From: Lumbricus terrestris | Lineage: Eukaryota > Annelida > Clitellata > Crassiclitellata > Lumbricidae | Direction of reading: 5' to 3' | DNA length: 64,000 nucleotides | Assembly: GCA_949752735.1 (NCBI GenBank) | Contig: OX457047.1 | Span: forward strand, 18,196,707 to 18,260,706 | Part shown: positions 44,513 through 57,558 of the stretch, one piece after another | How positions within the stretch are numbered: the first letter of the stretch is position 1 | Layout: each line of letters starts with the position of its first letter | The notes under the pieces: generated by a model | Databases searched by the model: none | What the model saw: the letters and a program-made list of their open reading frames with translations, nothing else | What the model was told of the DNA's origin: nothing | Made by a program: the position numbers and the translations under genes

Positions 44513-44744
44513 CATTTCTTGACATTTTTCAAGCTGCCTATAAGTGAAAAACTCGTTCTTTTGTAGCAGAGATATCAAATTATAGCCTATATAGTCTTCG
44601 CGCAAACTGCCTTTGTCTGTCTGTAAAATTTATATAGCACCCCTAAAAGACAACTATTCAGAGACACTGTCATTGTTCTCACATTTTTGTGCTATACAAT
44701 TGTCCTCACTGCCGATGCGATATTTATCGGCTTTTTCTAAACGT

Positions 44745-44905
44745 GCATGCAGTTGTACACAAAATGTGCAGTTAATTGTAGGTGAATTTGTGCAGTTGTA
44801 AAAGCAATCTTGTGCAGTGAAAAATAGTGGCAAAAGGTCGCTGTTTTCCGACTTCCGATCGGGGGTAAAAAGCGGAATGGAAGGAAGAGGTCGTGCAGTA
44901 AAAAT
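44745..44905. mobile_element. Diverged relative of family D
   Basis: Shares cagttgtacacaaaatgtgc in reverse with the family D interior, and later words gtgcagttgtaaaa and cgaaaaatggtcgtcagaaa. No ends or duplication found. Confidence 0.5.
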
Positions 44906-45243
44906 ACGCTAAAAGGCTATATACATTGTTTGTGTCTAGGAAGTTCATGGAGAAAGTCGAAAAATGGTCGTCAGAAATTTTTCGGACTAAAGGGCACTAG
45001 ATTTTCTAAAAACGTTGCTGGCTGTGCAATTAGAAAAGATTAAATATATATAGGTCTATATATCAAATAAGGTTAGATGAGCGGTTCAAGGTGGCTGATC
45101 GGGCTGTTGAGTGTCAAAATGGCGCCTATAGAATGTCGGTGTACATGTATGTGTGCCAGGCGATATATTTGAGAATGTATGGGAGCCGGAGCAAGATGGG
45201 CAATCTGTCAATATCGCACACGAAGACGACAGATGAGAGAGGC

Positions 45244-45280
<37 letters not shown>

Positions 45281-45559
45281 GTAGAGTGTCTGACAGACAG
45301 AAAGATGCGCTGACATCGATGAACACATGAATGTATAAAGTACACCATTATATCGCTCAATAGGCCTACATATAACGTTCTTGGGAAACACACATACATG
45401 TACATGTATAATATATATATTATATATATATATACTAGGTTCAATGTTCTTGTATCTCAGCTGTGTGTGTCTATTATATATGTGTTTTATATATGCATAT
45501 ATATACGGCAATGAGTATGTGTTTTCGTGTGTCCATGCTTCTGCCACTGTCTCTACATG

Positions 45560-45852
45560 TGCGTGCGTGTGCGTGTGCGTGTGCGCGCGCGCGCGTGTGT
45601 GTGTGTCTGAGCAAAGACTCTGCCATTGTGTGAAATTTATAACACTGCGTGGTCTGTTATGTATACGTGTTGGTGACCCTATCCATAGAATAGATATATA
45701 TATATATCTATACCATTCTATATGGATGGTTGAGTCGAGGCAGAGAAAAACCTTTGTGCATATGGGCGAGAAGCGCCGCAGTGGTCAGTGGTCAGTGGTC
45801 AGTGGTCAGTGATCAGTGGTCAGTGGTCAGTGGTCAGTGGTCAGTGGTCATT
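45560..45852. repeat. (GTGC)n and (GTGGTCA)n tracts
   Basis: GTGCGT/GCGC at 45560-45608, and about ten units of the heptamer CAGTGGT at 45777-45850. Confidence 0.9.
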
Positions 45853-47265
45853 GCCGATTGATGTGGTCAACGGGAGATTGTTGACCACAAGAGACACGAG
45901 AGCGAAACAAGGAAGGTGCGACGCTCAGACCTCGTAAGAATAAAGCATACTAAAGAAATAATTATATATATATATATTTATGAGGTGTGTATTTACTGTA
46001 TATATACATATATATACATGTACATAAAATATATATTATATGTACGGGCAATATATTTAGTAAACATATATACATGACATATTACATGTCCATGTAATGG
46101 TGCCCGTATGGCCGTACAGGCCTACAGGCCCTACATACTACATAGGCCTATGCTATATTATGTTTTTGTGACTATGTACTGGTTGTGAGGTGTCTCTATA
46201 CGTACCTTTGCCCGTGTTTGTCATTTCCTGTCTGGTTCCCACCCTGCTCCTATATGTCCCTGCACTGGCGTTCTCTGTATAGACTATGAACCTTCTGATG
46301 ACACTCTGTCCCTTCATGCTGCAATCTCCTTAATTGTCCCTGTATAATGTCTAATAGGATAATTATGGCGTCCACATTTAAGCCTATTTGTAACTGTGTG
46401 TTATCCAATAGTCATCCGATAGCATTTGACTAAATTAAAACTACATTCTATAGGCTACTCAGATCTAAAACAATAGGCCTAAAACATAACAGTTAACAAA
46501 TTTGGCTAGCAAATAATGATACTGTACAAAATAAATAGTTGCCTACGGTAAAATAAACGTTTCATAGATAACTTGAGCTAAGATTAAATAGTCTTTGTAA
46601 GGGATATGAAAGAAAAGCCTATCTGAATGTAAGCATAGGGGGAGGGGGTCATCGAAAATGCACGGGTGCGTACGGGCGGAAGTGTTGAAAATATGATTCT
46701 TTGCGTCCGTAAAATATGACTTTGGTGTGACCTTGCGCGCGTAATAAATTTATGTAATAATAATAATAATAATGGATGGCCCCATCTGTCAGCTTTATGA
46801 TCGATTCGTCCACTCAGTTTCAATGACTCAAGCCAATTAAATGCTTCATACATGTAAGTGGGTTTATTGCGTCCATACAGTCTTCGTTGCGCTAATGAGG
46901 AGTTTATTGACCGCCAAACAAGAATGTATATGAACGTATACCTCATCAAAAGCAGCGGACAATAGCAGCTGCATAGATGAATAAGAATTATAAGACTGTC
47001 AAAAAGAAATGTAGACTGCAGGTGTTTCAATCAGCAGAGAAGTGATATTCCAGCGTATTATTCATTAATTAATTATCCAACGATGTTCGCAGTGTGAGAA
47101 TGGCAGAAAAGTAGCAAAGAGACAAATTATAAACCCTGGTGGAGTTGGGGTGTGATAAGAATGGGGGGGGGGGTTAAGAGAGACTATAGGAAGTTGAACC
47201 ACCCTCAGCGGTCAGCCAGCGAAGCAATTCTCACCTTAAATGTTCCTAGTAGTACAGTGTGTGGC
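45853..47265. other. AT-rich stretch, no gene
   Basis: (TA)n at 45965-46060 and TAGGCCTA words at 46110-46150. A 148-codon minus frame at 46584-47030 has no recognisable domain. Confidence 0.5.
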
Positions 47266-47269
47266 GTAA

Positions 47270-48570
47270 ACAAAGGAGGATCAAGATTAGACACCTGATT
47301 TACGAATGTAAATTAAATTCAAAAGCAGTTATTGTATTTACACATTATTGTAATCAAACAAAAAAGGATCAACATTAGACACCTGGTTTATCCATATAAA
47401 GTAAATTCAAAAGCAGTTAATGTAATCAATAGTTACATCAATCAAGAAGTGTTATAGTGAATCTCGACCCACTTTGTTAAATGATTTGGTATATCACATT
47501 AACAAACTAAAGTCTGATAAAATAAAATTTATTTGGATACCAAGTCACATTGACTTGAGTGGCAATGATAGAGCAGATTCCTTGGCTAAAGAAGCCCTAA
47601 ATATTGACCACATTAATTCTACTAATGTTCTTGAATTTCAAGAAATTTTTACTTTAATTAAACAATACATATTAGTTAGATGGCAGACAGAATATGATAG
47701 TGATAAAAAAGGTCATTTTTATAAATCTATCTGTTCAAATGTTGGTACTGATATAAAATATTTTGATCCTTCTAGGCATAAGGAAGTCCAGATTTCTAGA
47801 TTGCGTCTAGGAGTGGCAAACACCAATCAACGATTATTCATTATAAAAAGACATCCTAGCGGTTTGTGTGACACATGTCACGTCAAAGAGACAATTCATC
47901 ACATTTTAATTGAGTGTAAAAAAGAAAATATTTCGAAGTCATTGCGAAATGCATGTCAAATATTCAAAGATGAAATATCTGTCAAAACTCTATTGACTGT
48001 CAATTTATATCAAAATCAAGTGTATAGGTTAATTAAACTTATAACTGAAGGGCGTATTTTGTGAATAAACAGTTTGCGTCATAGTTGTACATGGCGTTTG
48101 TATCTTAAGTAAATATTAGGCCTAATATTAATATTACTATAATTATTTGATTGATGTTTTAAATGTGCAGGTTGCTTTTGTATACGAAGCATTATATTAA
48201 ATATTATTGTTATTGATGAACTTATATATATATATATATATTGAACTTTTGTAACATAAACTGGTTACTTTGGTTACTAATGTAATTAGTTGTATGAGAC
48301 AATCAATTTGCAATAATACTGTCTAATGTTGAGATATATGACCCCGTTATCATAATGTGTCAAACTGAGCGATAGTCAGATGAACTTCTTTATGTTGTCA
48401 ACAAATTGAATGTCATTGAAATTGTACAGTTCCGTTTAGACCGTACCTCTTTGGTGTTGTTTAGATTCTATAAGTTTATTTTTACTGCTCTGTACACTTA
48501 TATTGTATTGTCGTCAACGGCCTTTGTTGTCATAAGATGACGTTAAACTTTGGAATAATAATAATAAAAG
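47270..48570 (+). mobile_element. Non-LTR retrotransposon 3' fragment
   Basis: Holds the RNase H/zinc-knuckle frame (47431-48064) and a 500-bp AT-rich 3' UTR ending in gtcgtcaacggcctttgttg, gatgacgttaaactttgg and (AATA)n. The left part has a direct repeat of about 45 bp (near 47276 and 47367, sharing acacctg.tttac and aaattcaaaagcagtt). Confidence 0.85.
47431..48064 (+). pseudogene. LINE ORF2 C-terminal part: RNase H domain and zinc knuckle
   Basis: An open frame of about 210 codons. It starts with KKCYSESRPTLLNDL (the RNase H strand that usually reads SDS), then FIWIPSHIDLSGNDRADSLA, the WxPSHxxxxGNxxAD signature. Further on is ISRLRLGVANTNQRL and a zinc knuckle CDTCHVKETIHHILIEC. These occur in this order in Jockey/I/L1-like LINEs. 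The reverse transcriptase is missing, so it is a 5'-truncated copy. The usual catalytic Asp of the SDS motif is Glu here. Confidence 0.88.
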
Positions 48571-48884
48571 TTTATTATAGTAATCTAAAACATCTCATAA
48601 AATAATTTAATGTATTGTAAACATGCAGCAAAGCTGTTTTAATAACATGGATAAATACATGTAGGCTACATTATGAATGTTTTCAACTATAGTTGTTTTC
48701 ATTTAGAAGGACTATTGCATAATTTTGTCTCAAGGATCCGCTTTAAAATGCTTTGAGTTTGATTGACATTATTAACTCTGGTATTCCATGTTATGATACA
48801 GCGAACATTGGTGACTTTGTAGATGATTTTTGACATGTGTTTTGAAAACTGTATAATTATGATTTATGTTTTCAATATATAATT

Positions 48885-48960
48885 TAATTTGTCGTCAACG
48901 ACCATTGATGTCATATGACGACGTTAAATGTTGGAATAAAAGAAAGAGTTTATTAATTTG
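48885..48960 (+). mobile_element. Second LINE 3' tail
   Basis: gtcgtcaacgaccattgatg and gacgttaaatgttggaata repeat the tail at 48512-48560, about 380 bp further on, ending in AAAGAAAGAG. Confidence 0.75.
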
Positions 48961-49895
48961 TCGAAACGTCACGTTCTAGTCGAGGTCTTGAGTCTCATAA
49001 GATTGAAATAATTTGGGCCAAAATGTCTAAAATTCGATTTTTTCAGGATAGTAACGGTGATTTTTTAAAGAGCATTTTGAATTTTCAAAAATACATTTTG
49101 GAAACAACTTTGAAATACTTCTGCTAAAATAATTTTCAATCTTTTTAAATTCCAAATAAAATAAAACTTTTTGTTTCCCATGTATAAATCTATTTGTAAA
49201 TCGAAATAAATTTTCAAAATACTATATTTATGCCCATCGCTGCTGCTAAAGGTGTAAGCTTACTCACAGTATATATAGGATCCTTTATTATCCAGCATGT
49301 TCTGACAGCTGCGGCATGAGCGTTTGTTTATCCAACACCACGTGAATAAATTTCAGATCGCGTTAAAACCAACACAGAGGTTCATAATGCTTAGCTAAAA
49401 AAAACTGATTATAGTTAAGACCGAGACTGAGAAAACGAAGAAAACGAAGCCGCTAATACTTCTTACCCATGGTTGGCTCTCGGGATTAGGTCAACAGACA
49501 TCTCATCTAAGTCTTACCATAAAACCGAGTTTTTTTAAATCGGATTTACACATATTACCCGATTCCCCCAGGAAGCCCTCTGCCTTGCCTTGCCTGGTCC
49601 TACATACGGTACCGCTGCCAGCAAATACGTTTTCTGGAGTGTGTATCTGGACTGTGTGAAAATTGGGCAATTTACTGGCGTCACTTTTCTGGACGATGTC
49701 AGCCTGATGTAATTTTTGTCTGAAAATTCGACTGGATAGCTGGATAATGCGGCAGGATATTCGGTTCTTCGGAATGTTCGGGTCGTTTCGAAGAAGAAGG
49801 GGGCGAAAACAGAGGGTGGGGTGAAGCCAGTCTGGTCAACGTAACTATTCCCGGGAGTCTGATTTAGTTTTCTGAGCGAGGAGGCAGGCACACAG
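48961..49895. other. No supported feature
   Basis: AT-rich. The left part of a 338-codon minus frame lies here but has no recognisable domain; the rest of that frame is CAGA repeat. Confidence 0.5.
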
Positions 49896-49904
49896 ACTAA
49901 CGAT

Positions 49905-50490
49905 GACTCAAAGACAGACAGACAGGCAGACAGGCAGGCAGACAGACAGACAGACAGGCAGACAGGCAGACAGACAGACGGACAGACACATACAGACGAC
50001 TGTCTTTGGACATGAGGCCGCGCGGACTCGGAGTGGCATGTTGCAATAACGGATGAAGGACGGATTGCCACGATGTCCAACCGTTTCTTGGTGCGGCTGG
50101 TGTTGATGGTGGAAGCAAATTCTGTATGCGACTTAGGATATCTAAATTGCGGCAAAAAGGATAATATACGTGTAGTTGTATGCACAAGCAGAGATAAGAG
50201 AGATAAACAAACATACAGACAGAGAAACAGACACATAGAGAAACAGACAGAGAAACAGACACACAGAGAAACAGATAGAGAAACAGACAGAGAGACAGAC
50301 AAAGATACAGAGAAATAGGCAGAGAAGCAGACAGACAGAGAGGCAAACAAAGATACAGAGAAATAGGCAGAGAAACAGACAGACAAAGAGACAAACAAAG
50401 AGACAGAGAAACAGACAGACAAACAGACAGACAAACAGACGACAAACAGACAGACAAACAGAGAGACAGAGACAGAGTCAGCGAGACAGA
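49905..50490. repeat. (CAGA)n/(GACA)n tracts
   Basis: CAGA/CAGG at 49910-49990 and CAGAGAAA units at 50205-50490. Confidence 0.92.
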
Positions 50491-50499
50491 GACAGAGGG

Positions 50500-51245
50500 G
50501 GGACATGGAAGACGAAGAAGAAGGCGTAACGACAAAGAAAACGTGAGACATTTACACATAGTCTATAATTATATAGCACCATGCAGATACAAAGAGTCAA
50601 AGACGGAATGATTTCAAACAGAAGCAAGGAAACAAACAGCCTCATACAGTAGCACATTCAGACGAGTGACGAAGCATAAGTAGAGAGGCAGAAGAGTAGG
50701 ATATAGACAGGACCGCCAATGCCACATTGATCCCGCGACGGCGTGTGAGTCGTAAATGTGTCTCGCGGTCCATAATTTCGTTTGGAACGCTTAAGGATCT
50801 CTGAACGCATATAGTGCTGAAGCGTTCATCGGTTCTCAATTCCCTCGTCCGTCCAAACCGTCCTTCTATCAGACAATCCATCTGTCTGACCGCTCGTCAA
50901 ATCCTTTGGCCTTCGTTGGCCTCCGTTTGGCCTCTGGTCGCCGCCAAGTCGATGGCCTCGCAGACCGCATAACCTATGGGACAGCGTTGAATTGGGTTGA
51001 ACGGCGGCTTAAACGGGAGAAATAGCCGCCGCAGGGAAAGCAGAGGAGTTTTTGGAGCGTCTGAATGAGGAAGAATAAGTGACACGCTAATCACCATAAT
51101 GAGAACAACACCGAGGCAAGAGGGCAAGAGGGTTATTTGGATGCAGCATAGAGAGAAAAATGAAGAAAATATAATCGATGACGAAAGGGAACAGATACGT
51201 AGTTTCTCCTATAAGGACCTATGCATATATCGAGAACGGGTGAAA
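50500..51245. other. GC-balanced stretch without recognised gene
   Basis: Two minus-strand frames (50881-50642 and 51127-50897) have mixed composition, but I see neither splice sites nor known motifs. Confidence 0.4.
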
Positions 51246-51252
51246 TATATAT

Positions 51253-51350
51253 TAGAGCTGTCGTTCGATTAAAAATTTTAATCGCGTTAATCGCACGATT
51301 AAAATTTTTAATCGCAAATTAACGCAATATTAACGCAATATTAATCGACG
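51253..51350. mobile_element. H1 element, left end only
   Basis: tagagctgtcgttcgatt and the ATTTTTAATCGC repeats match the first 100 bp of the H1 element; it then breaks off. Confidence 0.8.
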
Positions 51351-51379
51351 TTTTTCACATTCCCTGACATAGCTCTGTT

Positions 51380-51385
51380 TACTTG

Positions 51386-51461
<76 letters not shown>
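51380..51461. repeat. (TA)n tract
   Basis: About 40 uninterrupted TA units ending at the H1 element, whose target duplication is ATATATAT. Confidence 0.95.
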
Positions 51462-51464
<3 letters not shown>

Positions 51465-52424
51465 GGCTGTTGTTCGATTAAAATTTTTAATCGAAATTAA
51501 TCGCGCGATTAACTTTTTTAATTGCAATTAACTGCAAATTAATCGCAATACCATTTCCTTCAAATATATTAATCTTACTATTTTCTAAGGACCCCTGAAG
51601 CATAAAAGTTTAATGACTGAATGCATTCTTTCTATTGCAAACATATTCAATAACCTTTGGCTTAGGTCTGTTGAATTTCTGCATTTAGTTTATTGAACAG
51701 TTTTGTATGACAGACAGAATTGAAACACTGTTCAAATCAGTCAACAGCTCAAAATCCGTTAATTTTTTAATTTGAGCCACCTTTAATTAAAATGATATAG
51801 GCTTGAATGTGAAAATTTGACAACCGTTTTTTGATTATCAAAATTAATTATTTATTCAGCCAATTGTATAAGCAGAACAGTTTATTTACATTGGTCGGTT
51901 CAAGGGATGCTCTTATTAATTAACAATAGGCCTAGTAGGTCTACTGTTGAACCCCATTATTTAGTCACAATTTTTCACAAGAGGCTGCGGTTCTTGCCAA
52001 ACCTCGTCTCATTGTCCTTCTGTAAATATTTATCATTTGGAACCTGGATCCATTGGTCTTGCCATCTCATGGAGTTCAACCAACGTAGTTTGACGGGGCG
52101 AGGAAAGAGGAAACAACTGTAGTGGACGTTGCGGGCGATGTTGACGACTCATCGTTGGCGCTAAGCACATGTTTTGGCTCGCATGCATGCGATAATTGAG
52201 CGACGAATTGCTACGATAATACTCAAATTCTTTGTTGGAATATTTGCCAAAGAATGTATCACTTCCTTTAAGTATGAGCCTTCCGTATAAAACGACTTTT
52301 CTGCCTCTGATTCCATTTTAATCAGATCTAATTAACGCGTGCGATTAATGCGTTAAAAATTTTAATCGCAAAATTTTTTAACGCGTTAATCGCACGCGTT
52401 AACGCGATTAAATCAACAGCCCTA
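51462..52424. mobile_element. 963-bp hAT-type non-autonomous element, family H1
   Basis: Begins TAGGGCTGTTGTTCGATT and ends CAACAGCCCTA; flanked by ATATATAT on both sides (51454-51461, 52425-52432), which fits an 8-bp duplication but lies in TA repeats. Interior collinear with 40255-41238. Confidence 0.92.
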
Positions 52425-52668
52425 ATATATATATATATATTTATAGGCTATTAAAAGAATATCAATATCATGTGTTGATAGTAATTTCAATAGTCTTTGT
52501 ACTCAAATATAGAATATAGTCAATATATGCTAAAATATTAATTAAATAATTATAATATTATTATAATTATTTAATTATTATTTCATACGGTATTCGTTCT
52601 ATTATAAATTCAAACACGTTGAATGCACACCACCGCACCCAGGCACACAATGCTATGAATATCAGCAG

Positions 52669-52900
52669 CAGTGGCTGGGCTAAGAGAGCTAAAGGGGGGC
52701 TAATCCTCCCTATAAAAGGCAACCCGGTGGCTAGGCACCCCTAAAAGGCCATCCGGGTTTTTACATGTAAAACTGAATTATTTACACACGATTTTCGACC
52801 GGATGACTAAAAAAGGTCATCAGAAATTTTGGCGGAGGAAAATTGAAAATTTCAGCGAGGATTTTCACCCCCCCAAACTGAAATCCTGGCGCCGCCACTG
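52669..52900. mobile_element. hAT-type miniature element, family B
   Basis: Ends CAGTGGCTGGG and GGCGCCGCCACTG; perfect 8-bp target duplication ATCAGCAG (52661-52668, 52901-52908). Confidence 0.93.
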
Positions 52901-53025
52901 ATCAGCAGGAAAGACAATTCAGAAAGTTAACTAAATTTGGAAGAACTATATATAGGCCTACGGCAAAAGAGAAATTCGTTTATATTATAAGACCTCGATA
53001 TGAAATTCCTATTATTATCTTTTAG

Positions 53026-53194
53026 AGACAGACTCCATACACTTGCGAAACTTAAAGACAAATCCATCTGCATACGGACGCAACAGAATATTCTCGAGCT
53101 GCATGCAAAGGACATTCAGGAGTTCAGACGCAGCTACACGTCCGCCGAGAGGGGCACGAAGGGAGATAAATGCCCATGGTCCGGTATCTTTTAG
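53026..53194 (+). CDS. Candidate terminal exon of an unknown gene
   Basis: A strong acceptor (ttattatcttttag) precedes 56 open codons with normal composition, ending SYTSAERGTKGDKCPWSGIF and a stop at 53192. The helical part has DRLHTLAKLKDKSICI. I do not recognise the family and found no partner exon, so it may be chance. Confidence 0.28.
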
Positions 53195-53207
53195 GGGCCA
53201 GGTTGGG

Positions 53208-53282
<75 letters not shown>
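53208..53282. repeat. (TA)n tract
   Basis: About 37 TA units; it has replaced the left end of the element at 53283. Confidence 0.95.
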
Positions 53283-53286
<4 letters not shown>

Positions 53287-53492
53287 GGGCTAAACCCCTA
53301 TAAAAGGCTAGGCCCCCTAAAAAAGGTCATCCGGGTTTTTTACATGCAAAACTGCCTGTATTTCTACAATTTTTGAGCCGATGACTAAAAAAGCGGTCGT
53401 CAGAAATTCTGGCGGATGAGAATGGACAATTTCCTTCGCGAGGACTCAGCCCCCCAAAACTCCCAAAACTGAAATCCTGGCACCGCCACTGG
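53283..53492. mobile_element. Family B miniature element lacking its left end
   Basis: Interior tacatgcaaaactg and the tcgtcagaaattctggcgga block, right end GGCACCGCCACTG. The left end is lost in the TA tract. Confidence 0.85.
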
Positions 53493-53769
53493 CAGGATCT
53501 GTACCTTTGTTGTTTCAAATTGTCTCTAAGATAAATTTTCTCATAATTATTAAGCCGTGAGATAGTTTAGTGACACGTGACAGGTCTGCCCAGGGTCCCG
53601 GAATTTATCTCGACAGCCGTGAGCAGCTATAACGAAAGGATGCCACGACCCGGGATCGTGGAGAGCGACAGGCAGATGTCAGTAAGTATGATGGAGCTGA
53701 GCTAGGAAGATAAACACGTATGAGGGTCAAGATCTTAGACATAATTCGCTATTGGACGAGAAGCCAGAC

Positions 53770-54120
<351 letters not shown>

Positions 54121-54780
54121 GATTAAGGCTGGGATATAACACACATTCATCCGCAGCAAATGCCCATTACATATTTGCACATGCGTCCGTCTAAAAAATT
54201 GTGTGGAGCGCACAATTAATTGAGATATTACTTCACCTCGTGCTACGTAAACATTCGCCATAACTTCGGACAGAAGTAATTTTAAAATGACACCGAACAG
54301 TCACTCGTGGAACTAATTACGCGCTGGGCTCCGGCTTAGGCGTCTCTTGGTTGTCAAGATAAGAAGGACAAAATTACGACGAATGTTTTATTACAGAAAA
54401 AAGTCAAGAGAAATGAAATATAATATAATTACGTCTGAGACTGTTGGCAGTCGTATTGCAGCATAAATATACCAAACATGTACCTAAACTATAGTTATCA
54501 ATACGAGACCATGGCAGACGCTATCACACCTACATATATATACATAATATATATAATATATAAGCTTGATATATATATTATATATAGGCCTATAGCAAGC
54601 TTATTTACCTGCAAATTTGCAATCATAATTATGAATATATTTATATTTAAATATACATGTACAATTATATATTTACAGATTGGCAAATATATATGCATAT
54701 TTATTATTATTTTCATACGTCGTTGTCCAATTATATATGTTATGTAATCAGTAACTTCCATGGTGCCGCTCACACCCGTG
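54121..54780. other. AT-rich stretch, no gene
   Basis: Only ATATAT-rich DNA and one TAGGCCTA word are seen. Confidence 0.6.
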
Positions 54781-54964
54781 TAGGGCTGTTTTTAAGGAAT
54801 TTTTATAACTGCACAACTCCTTTACTTTCCCGTCTTCCATGGTAAATTACTTCCAATCGGACCTTTTTTGCTAGTTTTAACTGCACAAAAGTGCTTATAC
54901 AACTGCACAAATCCATTTAAAACTGCACATTTTGTGTACAACTGCACGCTAGAAAAAAGCCCTG
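54781..54964. mobile_element. hAT-type miniature element, family D
   Basis: Begins TAGGGCTGTTTTTAAGG and ends AAAAAAGCCCTG; perfect 8-bp target duplication CACCCGTG (54773-54780, 54965-54972). About 85% identical by eye to 6728-6922. Confidence 0.94.
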
Positions 54965-56700
54965 CACCCGTGGCCATTCAGTATAGCGCTCCCATGCAGT
55001 GCGATAACCCATAGAGAAAAAAGTCTTAAGAAGGGGGAGAGAGACTATAATATTATAGGCCATTATGTGCCAACGTATAGTTTGATGTCTTCGTAAATAC
55101 ATGATGATCAACGCAAGCAGCTTGAGTGCTTAGAATAATTTATCAGCCTATATATATTTATATCCTATAGGATATCCTTACATTTTTTATATTCATCTTT
55201 GGCCTATAGTCCAACGTTGCATTGTCTTGCATATTTCAAATCATTAACCAACCTCACTTGTATCTTATGTTGATCAAAAATGTGATCTTTTCCTCGATAA
55301 ATTTTCAATGGCATATAGACCTAGGCCTATAGAAATTTTCCCAGGTCGCACTCAGTGTGCATCAGTGTGATACCAGAGTGACAATGCCGCCATTCTCTCT
55401 AATCTGCATGTCCTTAATTTGCTCTTATAACTTTCACGTAAGTCCAGACCTATACCAGCTCGGTTCCTCTGGTCATCCAATCTGAAGTAAAATTCTGTGT
55501 CTTTATTCCTTTTTCTTTCCATTTTCCTTTTCATAGACGTTCTCAATCCAGCCATGAAGTGGCCGTGCATTATTGCAAACAATTTTACGGCTTGGCGATA
55601 AACAAACACGAAAATCAACGATCTATTTCGATTAACATCAGATTGAAAGACGTTTATGGCCCTTGGCAAGCAGTGACGCGTACGTATAGGCCGCCGCACA
55701 GAACTGATAAAGCAGGCATGCATGTAGGAGGCTGATTTAGATGCCAATGACCAGTCAGGCATACAGTCAGGCGACTACGGTGGATGGGCTTTAGCTTCGG
55801 AAGAGTCGGAGACAGAGGCAATGGAAGAGGAGGAGAAATCGGGAATGGGTTCGCGAAACAGAGGATGTTTACAGTTTTGAGTGAAAGAGTAGGTCTACAG
55901 GTAAACGCTGGGATTGCGTGAGCAAGAGTAGCACAAGACTGATGGTGAGTTTAGGTGAGTTGTTTGGATGGAGCAGGTAATTAACTGTTGTAATTCTATC
56001 GGATGTTTATGCCAGGATGGCGATACAGTCAGGGTTGAGCAGCGATTTGAAATTTTAGTGATGAGGCAGCAGAAGGGAGGATAAATGTTCGGGTTGGAAG
56101 AAGAGGGAGAGTGGGAGACGCTAACTGTAGTTGAAAGTCAGTTTAGCACATAATATATCCGAGACTATAACAGACTAAAAACTCAGCTCTCCAATACATT
56201 AATTTTGAAGATGAAACACAGATTAGCTATATATATATAGAGAGGTTGCGTTCTCTAAAACACATCTCCGTTCTCCATGCAAAGCTTCAAACAAATTGTT
56301 TACAGCATTAGATTCATTTTCTTTCGTTTAATCTCTAGAGCTCGAGCTTATCAAAGCATTTGCCGCCTCTGCAGTGCTGTCACGCACCAGTGGTCACAGG
56401 ATTGATGCCCTTTAACTGCTGACGATAATAGTCGCTTCATGACTTCAGCCTTGTCATTCTTATTACCTTTGTGTGCTTTGTTATGTCTTGTCTCATCGTC
56501 TATTACCTTTGTGTGCTTTGTTATGTCCTGCTCACCGTCGATGGAAATAATAAGCATTCGTTGCTCTGTGTCCAGTCCTAAATTCTGCTCTCACCGTCGC
56601 CGGATCATAATTTCATTTCAATTGCTTTCTACCTCGACTTCAGCGCTGCATCTTCCCTTTCCTTCGCCACTAATTCCTCATTGTATGTCCAGGCAATGTC
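54965..56700. other. No recognised gene
   Basis: A 136-codon minus frame (55762-55352) has a basic stretch (MKRKMERKRNKD) but no motif I know. 56450-56530 has a 61-bp tandem duplication including attacctttgtgtgctttgt. Confidence 0.45.
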
Positions 56701-56708
56701 ACACCAGG

Positions 56709-57073
56709 CAAAAGCGGACACAGAAATTTTCGAAGGGGCAAAACATTTCGGTCTTGGGACAGGGAAACATTTTCGTCTGGGTCGCCGAAAAATCTGATGA
56801 CCTTTTTTAGTAGTCATTTGTCTCGAATTCCCAAGAAAAGGATACCATTTCATCCGCCAAAATAGTTGATGACCTTTTTTAGTCGTACGGACCTCGTTAT
56901 ACGGACCACGTGGGCGTGGGGAGGGCCTACGGAACTACTCATGGAGGGTGGGGGGGGGGGTCACGTCAACTTTCCGAGCCAGAATAGCTGATCAAAAATA
57001 AGGAAATTTCTAAATGGTCTAAAATATTTAGCTTAGTTCGCATGGCCGGATTGGCTCTCTGGATCCGCCTCTG
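56709..57073. mobile_element. hAT-type miniature element, family C
   Basis: Left end CAAAAGCGGACACAGAAATT, right end ATCCGCCTCTG, perfect 8-bp target duplication ACACCAGG (56701-56708, 57074-57081). Interior contains ccgaaaaatctgatgacc. Confidence 0.9.
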
Positions 57074-57558
57074 ACACCAGGTCAGATAGGTAAAGACATG
57101 CGACGCAAAATTTAAAAAAAATAGCAGTAGAAATGCAGTCATACTGCATGGTAATAGGACTAATGGCTAATGACTTCTCTCATCAGAGGTTCCGCACTTT
57201 GTGTAGCTTTCAATTAAGTGACTAAATAATTATACGGTTTGCGAAATATTAGAGAAGTATTTTTGCGGTTCGCATTAGACGGAAAATAGAGCGAAACTCG
57301 TTGGGAGATTGTTTCAGAAAGACAATGCAGCCAAACAGAAGTTGTATGTCGTGCATGCATTCTGGCTTGACGGAACAGAAAACAAACAAGACTGCATTTT
57401 TTATAACAGCTAGCGCTGTTTATAGCCGACAGATAAGTCTTACCGTCTCTTACCGAAGTTCGAAGATTTATTAAAACCGTGTAGCTATAAATGCGATTGA
57501 CAACCGGTATAGCAACGCAGCACATGTCGCATGCAGTACAACAGGCGCATGCAGGAAC

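Noticed and set aside
49535..50551. A 338-codon minus-strand frame
   Set aside because: Much of it is CAGA repeat read as Ser/Val/Cys/Leu; the rest has no recognisable domain or splice support.
55352..55762. A 136-codon minus-strand frame
   Set aside because: Composition is plausible, but no motif, splice site or homologue could be named.
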